This document shows positions 8,644 through 11,962 of a stretch of 11,962 nucleotides of DNA, piece by piece; the first letter of the stretch is position 1, and each line of letters opens with the position of its first letter. The notes beneath the pieces are model-generated. The model was given only the letters and a program-made list of their open reading frames with translations, searched no databases and had not been told where the DNA came from. The translations under genes were made by a program, and so were the position numbers. This stretch comes from CAYHZL01 sp964361075 (lineage in GTDB: Bacteria > Bacteroidota > Ignavibacteria > UBA10030 > UBA8401): the NCBI GenBank assembly GCA_964361075.1, contig CAYHZL010000109.1, positions 1-11,962 on the forward strand. The letters run 5' to 3'.

Positions 8644-10311
8644 ATGAAAAAAATTCTTTCCATACTGCTCATCGTCTCATCGCTTGCGCTTGCACAAAAA
8701 ACGAAAGACACACCAACGCTCTCCGCATGGCAGGGCGGCACTATTAGTTTCGATGTCGGACTTGGTTTGAATATGTTGGGTGTCGGGACCGGCTCTGCAA
8801 CTGCCGGCGGCGTTCTTTCACCTCGTCTGAACAACGGCGCTGCAAGTATTTTTTATAATCCTGCGGAACTTACATCACTGACATCGCCACATATTATTCT
8901 TGATTCACGATTCGGCATCGGCACCGGCACGTTGGGAATGAAAGGTAATTCATTATTGAGCGATCAAACACTTTCAAAACAAACCGATTCATTCTTAAAA
9001 GATTCTTCCATTTTTCTTTTTGATAAAGTGAATGGATTTAAGATACCTTCAAAAGTCAGCAGCGGGTCGGCAGGATTTCTCGGACAACTGACATCGTTTT
9101 CCGTTGCCATTCCTCTTACACGCGGATTGGTGCTCGGCTTCGGCTCATATTATCCGATTGATGTCAACATCGGACTTCATGTAAGCGACCTCAGTATGAA
9201 ATTGCGTGCGACACGCGAAACGGGAACACAAACCATCGGCATTGATTTTTTGTTGAACATGGCGCTCTCTACAAATCTTCTTATTCGTTCGAACGTGATG
9301 AATGTCGGGCTCGGATATGAAGTGTTCAATAAAAAATATGGACAGCTCTCGCTCGGCGCTTCGGCGAAACGGTACGACGTGCGGACTGTGCTCAATCTTG
9401 ATATGCCGATCGACGGATTAATTTCAATTCAAAAAGTTGAATACTACTTTAACAATCCGGCAGACCGCGCTGTTGATTTTTCTTCCGGTGAAACAAACAC
9501 ATTGAAATGGAGAGCGCACGGCGATTACCGTGATACGAAATGGGGATTTACCGTAGGAGCGTATTACAAAGGCGTGCGGCTTATTGATTCTGCAATTTCA
9601 GCTTTGAATGTTTCCGTTGTGTACGATTATGCGCCGTCGTTTACTATGACAGACCCGCTTGCAAAAAGTGAAAGCTACTCTCCTATCTTTTTGGTTGGCA
9701 AACCCGGCGGCAAGGGAAAAGATTCGATGCAAATTTTGATTGACTCGCTGAAACTGAGCAAACCAAATCTTACGCGCGCGACAGAAAATGTTTTTTCAAA
9801 TACATTGTCGCTGAAACAAGCATCGTCGCTCACACTCGGTCTCGATGTCGGTGTGGGCAAACATACAATTGCTTTTAATTACGTGAAATATTTCGGCGAC
9901 TACGCAATGACCTTCAGCGATTACAACATCGGAAAAAAATTAACATCGGGAATTAAACTTGCAGCAGATTTTACGATGCCGCAGCGTCTTGCGGGGTGGA
10001 GTTGGGTTTTACTTCCTGTTCGTTTATTGTATTTGGATATAGACGGTTTGTTGTTCCAAGCATTTCAAAAGCAGACAGGGTACAAAAATTCTCATTACCG
10101 TTTCGGCGGCGGTGTTGTCATGGGAACTGCAATTGCAAACGGCATGAAACCTGAAACTGCAAAAAGTTTACGTTCCGCTTTAAATTCACCGTTGCCCATC
10201 GGATTTACGCTGGGCAGACAGTACACAATTTATTCCCGCTACACAATTGGTGTGATGGTGTTTGGGGTACCGGACATTGCATTTAAAACTTCTGTCGGAA
10301 TAGAGTTGTAA
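8644..10311 (+). CDS. Predicted FadL-like outer-membrane beta-barrel protein
   Basis: A 555-residue protein with a clear signal peptide (MKKILSILLIVSSLALA|Q, cleavage at 17/18). The N-terminal block at 48-76, GTGSATAGG...NNGAASIFYNPAEL, lines up with the PorV-family signature of the gene before it: glycine-rich, then Asn-Asn/Asp, then NPA. It also resembles FadL/OmpP1-type proteins. The remainder is rich in alternating hydrophobic/polar strands with glycines and aromatics, as expected for a long barrel, and has longer polar loops around 100-140 and 340-385. It ends VGIEL, without the usual terminal aromatic residue. Its ATG lies 1 nt after the upstream TAG, so translational coupling and co-transcription are likely. 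Ligand or partner is unknown: transport of hydrophobic compounds, as in FadL, or a type IX accessory role are both possible. Confidence 0.8.
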   Translation: MKKILSILLIVSSLALAQKTKDTPTLSAWQGGTISFDVGLGLNMLGVGTGSATAGGVLSPRLNNGAASIFYNPAELTSLTSPHIILDSRFGIGTGTLGMKGNSLLSDQTLSKQTDSFLKDSSIFLFDKVNGFKIPSKVSSGSAGFLGQLTSFSVAIPLTRGLVLGFGSYYPIDVNIGLHVSDLSMKLRATRETGTQTIGIDFLLNMALSTNLLIRSNVMNVGLGYEVFNKKYGQLSLGASAKRYDVRTVLNLDMPIDGLISIQKVEYYFNNPADRAVDFSSGETNTLKWRAHGDYRDTKWGFTVGAYYKGVRLIDSAISALNVSVVYDYAPSFTMTDPLAKSESYSPIFLVGKPGGKGKDSMQILIDSLKLSKPNLTRATENVFSNTLSLKQASSLTLGLDVGVGKHTIAFNYVKYFGDYAMTFSDYNIGKKLTSGIKLAADFTMPQRLAGWSWVLLPVRLLYLDIDGLLFQAFQKQTGYKNSHYRFGGGVVMGTAIANGMKPETAKSLRSALNSPLPIGFTLGRQYTIYSRYTIGVMVFGVPDIAFKTSVGIEL

Positions 10312-10324
10312 AATTCTTCTGTAA

Positions 10325-10428
10325 CTACTCAGTCATGCCATGAGTTTGTCTAAGGTTTTTTCGAATGTTGTATGTTTTATGACGTCAAAAAGTAACTCAT
10401 GGCATGACTTTAACGGCACACTGAGTAG
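10325..10428. repeat. 104-nt palindrome, 22-bp arms with the right arm split by 13 nt
   Basis: AGTCATGCCATGAGTT (10331-10346) is the exact reverse complement of 10394-10409, with a 47-nt loop. The left arm extends outward as CTACTC (10325-10330), and its complement GAGTAG is found at 10423-10428, displaced by 13 nt (10410-10422). Removing those 13 nt would leave 22-bp perfect arms. ACT stands at both edges of the extra segment (10407-10409 and 10420-10422), as expected after a small insertion or slippage. The inner 79 nt match the size of the elements at 113-193 and 10673-10752. Confidence 0.8.
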
Positions 10429-10439
10429 CGCGTTCAGTA

Positions 10440-10459
10440 CGCCTTCGGCGAATTTTTTT
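10440..10459 (+). terminator. Weak intrinsic terminator candidate downstream of the barrel operon
   Basis: A short GC-only stem CGCC (10440-10443) / GGCG (10447-10450) with a TTC loop is followed by AA and seven Ts (10453-10459). The 4-bp stem is short for an intrinsic terminator, so this is tentative. It is the first T-tract hairpin after the stop codon at 10311. Confidence 0.35.
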
Positions 10460-10465
10460 CAAAGA

Positions 10466-10518
10466 AAGTAACTCACGATTGCAATAATCAATATGACCAA
10501 TACCGGTGTGAGTTACTT
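10466..10518. repeat. 53-nt inverted repeat with GTAACTCAC ends
   Basis: AAGTAACTCAC (10466-10476) pairs exactly with GTGAGTTACTT (10508-10518) around a 31-nt loop. The arm shares GTAACTCA with the right arm of the preceding palindrome (10392-10399), so the two may be diverged copies or fragments of one element. A further GAGTTAC follows at 10521-10527. No T-tract follows. Confidence 0.7.
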
Positions 10519-10570
10519 AGGAGTTACATTCTTCTTTATAGCTTCTTCGGTTCAAGAATTTCAATTTTCG

Positions 10571-10602
10571 TTTGCCAAACTTCCAAATTTTTGATATATT
10601 GG
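10571..10602 (+). promoter_or_regulatory. Candidate Bacteroidota-type promoter (TTTG / TATATTGG)
   Basis: TTTG (10571-10574) is followed after 20 nt by TATATTGG (10595-10602). The known primary-sigma consensus in Bacteroidota is a -33 TTTG and a -7 TAnnTTTG with a spacer of about this length; the -7 box here differs at one specified position. A start would be expected near 10608-10610, at the edge of the hairpin at 10612. The nearest downstream gene is the tRNA about 195 nt away. The match is by eye and such AT-rich boxes can arise by chance. Confidence 0.4.
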
Positions 10603-10611
10603 TGTTGTGAG

Positions 10612-10642
10612 AATCTGGAATAAATTTATTTCCAGATTTTTT
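10612..10642 (+). terminator. Intrinsic terminator-like hairpin (9-bp stem, T-tract)
   Basis: AATCTGGAA (10612-10620) pairs perfectly with TTCCAGATT (10630-10638) around a 9-nt loop. Including the end of the stem, six consecutive Ts run to 10642. It could end readthrough transcription from the barrel genes 300 nt upstream. Because it sits immediately after a candidate promoter, it could instead be a leader hairpin or attenuator, or the end of a very short transcript. Confidence 0.6.
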
Positions 10643-10672
10643 ATTGAGAGAAGGTAACTGCTTAGCGTGAGT

Positions 10673-10752
10673 AACCCTTGAAGGGTTCTGTTAAAATAAA
10701 GAGCGGTATTTTGATGTAGCATAAAATCAATTAATAAAACCCTTCAAGGGTT
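10673..10752. repeat. 80-nt stem-loop element (AACCCTTGAAGGGTT ... AACCCTTCAAGGGTT)
   Basis: AACCCTTGAAGGGTT (10673-10687) and AACCCTTCAAGGGTT (10738-10752) are 15-bp exact inverted arms with a 50-nt loop. Each arm is itself a palindrome around one central base, so the DNA can fold either as two small hairpins or as one long stem. The loop contains a further AAAATA/TATTTT hairpin. It is related to 113-193 by terminal sequence, flanks and size. It ends 52 nt before the tRNA. Confidence 0.8.
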
Positions 10753-10804
10753 TTTACTTCCAAGTAAGATATGTTGAGTAGATACGATAGAAGAACATTA
10801 CCCT

Positions 10805-10878
10805 GGCGGGGTAGCTCAGTTGGTCAGAGCGTCGGAATCATAATCCGTAGGTCGTGGGTTCAAATCCCTCCCCCGCTA
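10805..10878 (+). tRNA. tRNA with CAT anticodon (elongator Met most likely; Ile2 possible)
   Basis: A 74-nt cloverleaf. The acceptor is GGCGGGG (10805-10811) with CCCCGCT (10871-10877), and the first pair is a G-U wobble. The D arm is GCTC...GAGC, and the D loop contains AGTTGG. The anticodon stem-loop is TCGGA-ATCATAA-TCCGT with CAT at 10839-10841. The T loop is TTCAAAT and the discriminator is A at 10878. CCA is not encoded. It is not the initiator, because the anticodon stem lacks the three G-C pairs next to the loop. CAT also occurs in tRNA-Ile2, read after lysidine modification, which sequence alone cannot exclude. Two U-U oppositions are seen, at 27-43 and 50-64. Confidence 0.93.
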
Positions 10879-10881
10879 CTC

Positions 10882-10915
10882 ACCGAACTCACAACTTTCA
10901 TGGGTTCGGTTTTTT
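10882..10915 (+). terminator. Intrinsic terminator of the tRNA
   Basis: ACCGAAC (10882-10888) pairs with GTTCGGT (10904-10910), followed directly by five more Ts (10911-10915). It lies 3 nt past the tRNA discriminator base. On the other strand no T-tract follows the stem, so it should not terminate the convergent metallopeptidase gene, which ends at 10933. Confidence 0.8.
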
Positions 10916-10932
10916 GTTTGTAGTTGAAAATT

Positions 10933-11622
10933 TCAAAACACCCATCTCTCGATATACTTACTCGCACTCTTCAATTCCTTGTCCAACGCTTGATAATTTT
11001 GACAATGCTTTTCCAGCAATTCCCAAAACTTTTTTGAATGATTCATTTCAACTGTATGACACAACTCGTGTATCATTAAATATTCTACAAGTTCAGGACG
11101 AAGAAATATTAATGCTCGATTAAGATTGATGTTCTTTTTTGTTGAACAACTTCCCCATCTTGTTTTCTGGAATCGTACCGTGGGTTGGTTATATGTGAAT
11201 CCGTGTTCTTTGCTAATTCTTTCCAACCACGGCAGCAATATCGTGCGGGATTTTTGATGGAGCCATTTCTTGAGCAGTGTGAATAGAATTTTCTTGCTCG
11301 GTGTGTTAATGTAGAGTGTTACTCTATTATTTTTTTCAATGAAAAAGTTTTTATGTTTTGAATTATGCTCTACGATAACCTCAAAGAGAGAACCTATACT
11401 CTGAAAATTTATTTGAGTTGGAATTTCTGTCGGCGGCGGCGCGATAGTAGATTGCACTTTTTCAATAGACCTTCTTATCCACTGTTCTTTCTTGGCAATT
11501 ATTTCCGGAACTTTTGATATGTCAAATCTAAGAGGCACAACAATTTCAAGTCCGGAATGATGGGAAACTTTTAGTCTCACATGCCGGGATCTAGAACTGG
11601 TGCGGAGTGTGTACGTAAACAT
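10933..11622 (-). CDS. YgjP-like (M48-type, PF01863) zinc metallopeptidase domain protein
   Basis: A 229-residue predicted cytoplasmic protein; no signal peptide or membrane segment is seen. The N-terminal half has the family pattern R-S-R-H-V-R-L-K-V then LEIVVP and an E-x-W-I helix. The C-terminal half has RWGSCS (about 155-160), NLNRAL, then HELCH (185-189), the HExxH zinc-binding motif with catalytic Glu, and NHSKKFW about six residues later, supplying the probable third ligand. This order is typical of the YgjP/WLM-SprT-like group. Substrates are not established for most members. The start is the ATG at 11620-11622, in the A-rich context usual for this phylum. A TTG 57 nt further upstream (11679) stays in frame but would add 19 residues unlike the family. 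It is a single gene, convergent with the tRNA. Confidence 0.88.
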   Translation of the reverse strand: MFTYTLRTSSRSRHVRLKVSHHSGLEIVVPLRFDISKVPEIIAKKEQWIRRSIEKVQSTIAPPPTEIPTQINFQSIGSLFEVIVEHNSKHKNFFIEKNNRVTLYINTPSKKILFTLLKKWLHQKSRTILLPWLERISKEHGFTYNQPTVRFQKTRWGSCSTKKNINLNRALIFLRPELVEYLMIHELCHTVEMNHSKKFWELLEKHCQNYQALDKELKSASKYIERWVF

Positions 11623-11724
11623 TAAATATTTTTTTGTTGAGTGTGTCGTGATGAGGTGCGGCAATGAATTCACCAGCAACTACTCTGCACTATCATTACG
11701 CTTTGTTTGAATTACTTTTCATGA

Positions 11725-11733
11725 ATTATAACA
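11725..11733 (-). promoter_or_regulatory. Extended -10 promoter candidate for the metallopeptidase gene
   Basis: On the minus strand the sequence reads TGTTATAAT, a full TATAAT with a TG extension, about 100 nt upstream of the ATG at 11622. No good -35 box is found 17 nt upstream. It is not the Bacteroidota TAnnTTTG form, so confidence is low. Confidence 0.3.
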
Positions 11734-11922
11734 TTGAATTCGCTTTGAGAAATATAAATTAAAGTTAGAAAGGAACAAAGTATATCCTGAAAAATCGGGT
11801 AATTTTTTTTCCACTCCCATACACGATCTGTTTTTTTATTCGAATGATGATCCACAGAAGTTTGTAACTATGTAGTGCCGAATCTAAAAAATAATGTAAC
11901 TACACACCGTTATTGTTGATTC

Positions 11923-11952
11923 AAAAAATCCCTCCGCCAAAAAGCCGGCGGA
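11923..11952 (-). terminator. Hairpin with T-tract on minus strand, possible terminator of an off-window gene
   Basis: TCCGCC (11933-11938) pairs with GGCGGA (11947-11952) around an 8-nt loop. Read on the minus strand, the stem is followed by GGGA and six Ts (complement of 11923-11928). This would fit the end of a minus-strand gene lying beyond the right edge. Alternatively it is a dispersed GC-rich palindrome; the 4-nt gap before the T-tract weakens the terminator reading. Confidence 0.4.
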
Positions 11953-11962
11953 CTTACAGCCT

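Larger units (their letters stand above)
10312..10804. other. 493-nt gene-free, palindrome-rich intergenic region
   Basis: I find no credible coding sequence here. The region contains three inverted-repeat elements (10325-10428, 10466-10518, 10673-10752), a weak terminator-like hairpin (10440-10459), a candidate promoter (10571-10602) and a hairpin with T-tract (10612-10642). The hexamer GTAACT occurs four times on the plus strand (starting 10321, 10392, 10468, 10654) and twice on the minus strand (within 10509-10527), far above chance. I found no clear promoter immediately ahead of the tRNA at 10805. Confidence 0.7.
11623..11962. other. Intergenic region upstream of the metallopeptidase gene
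   Basis: No plausible coding sequence is seen in these 340 nt. They hold a candidate minus-strand -10 box (11725-11733), two further GTAACT hexamers (11864, 11896) with a short TGTAGT/ACTACA dyad, and the hairpin at 11933-11952. Confidence 0.6.

Noticed and set aside
10325..10428. Intrinsic terminator of the barrel operon
   Set aside because: The arms are strong but the right arm is followed by TTTAACGG, not by a T-tract. The better terminator candidates lie at 10440-10459 and 10612-10642.
10312..10804. CRISPR array
   Set aside because: The repeats are inverted, of different lengths and irregularly spaced. There is no series of identical direct repeats with unique spacers, and no cas gene.
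10805..10878. tRNA as an integration site for a mobile element
   Set aside because: No second copy of the tRNA 3' end and no integrase gene is found in the window.
10854..11123. Plus-strand 89-codon open frame beginning inside the tRNA
   Set aside because: It starts in the tRNA T arm, runs through the tRNA terminator and lies antisense to the YgjP-like gene. The product has no recognisable features.
11623..11679. Upstream TTG start for the YgjP-like gene
   Set aside because: The ATG at 11622 sits at the usual family N-terminus. The extra 19 residues add nothing recognisable.

Overview
The window looks like chromosome from a Bacteroidota/Ignavibacteriota-type (FCB group) bacterium. Four things point that way: a PorV/PorQ-family outer-membrane protein, a giant exported protein with a FlgD-like/type IX sorting-like C-terminal domain, three predicted signal peptides that all leave Gln at mature position +1, and start codons without a clear Shine-Dalgarno sequence. 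I cannot name a species from sequence alone.

Layout. 1-292 is a repeat-rich leader with a REP-like motif, an imperfect 20-bp direct repeat and an 81-nt stem-loop element. 293-10311 holds three genes on the plus strand. They are a 2397-residue surface protein built mainly of tandem carboxypeptidase-regulatory-like (CarboxypepD_reg) beta-sandwich units, a 326-residue PorV/PorQ-family barrel, and a 555-residue FadL-like barrel whose start lies 1 nt after the preceding stop. The 175-nt gap between the first two genes is filled by a nested palindrome containing two hairpins in inverted orientation. 10312-10804 has no gene but is packed with palindromes, short GTAACT repeats, a candidate promoter and a hairpin followed by a T-tract. 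A tRNA with anticodon CAT (10805-10878) follows, with its own terminator. A convergent minus-strand gene (10933-11622) encodes a YgjP-like zinc metallopeptidase. 11623-11962 is non-coding and ends in a hairpin that may terminate a minus-strand gene beyond the window.

How the genes may work together (inference). The giant protein has a signal peptide and a C-terminal domain resembling type IX secretion sorting domains. PorV of Porphyromonas gingivalis is an outer-membrane shuttle for type IX cargo. The three genes could therefore form a surface-display module: a long beta-rich fibre plus one or two dedicated outer-membrane barrels. No core type IX motor or translocon gene is visible, so this rests on family resemblance and gene order.

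The most unusual content is the non-coding DNA. Three separate elements have arms of 15-16 bp, AT-rich loops of 47-50 nt and total lengths of 79-81 nt. Another has two hairpins in inverted orientation with exactly reverse-complementary 9-nt loops and paired stem changes. These look like a family of small palindromic, possibly mobilised or RNA-structured elements, with no transposase in view.
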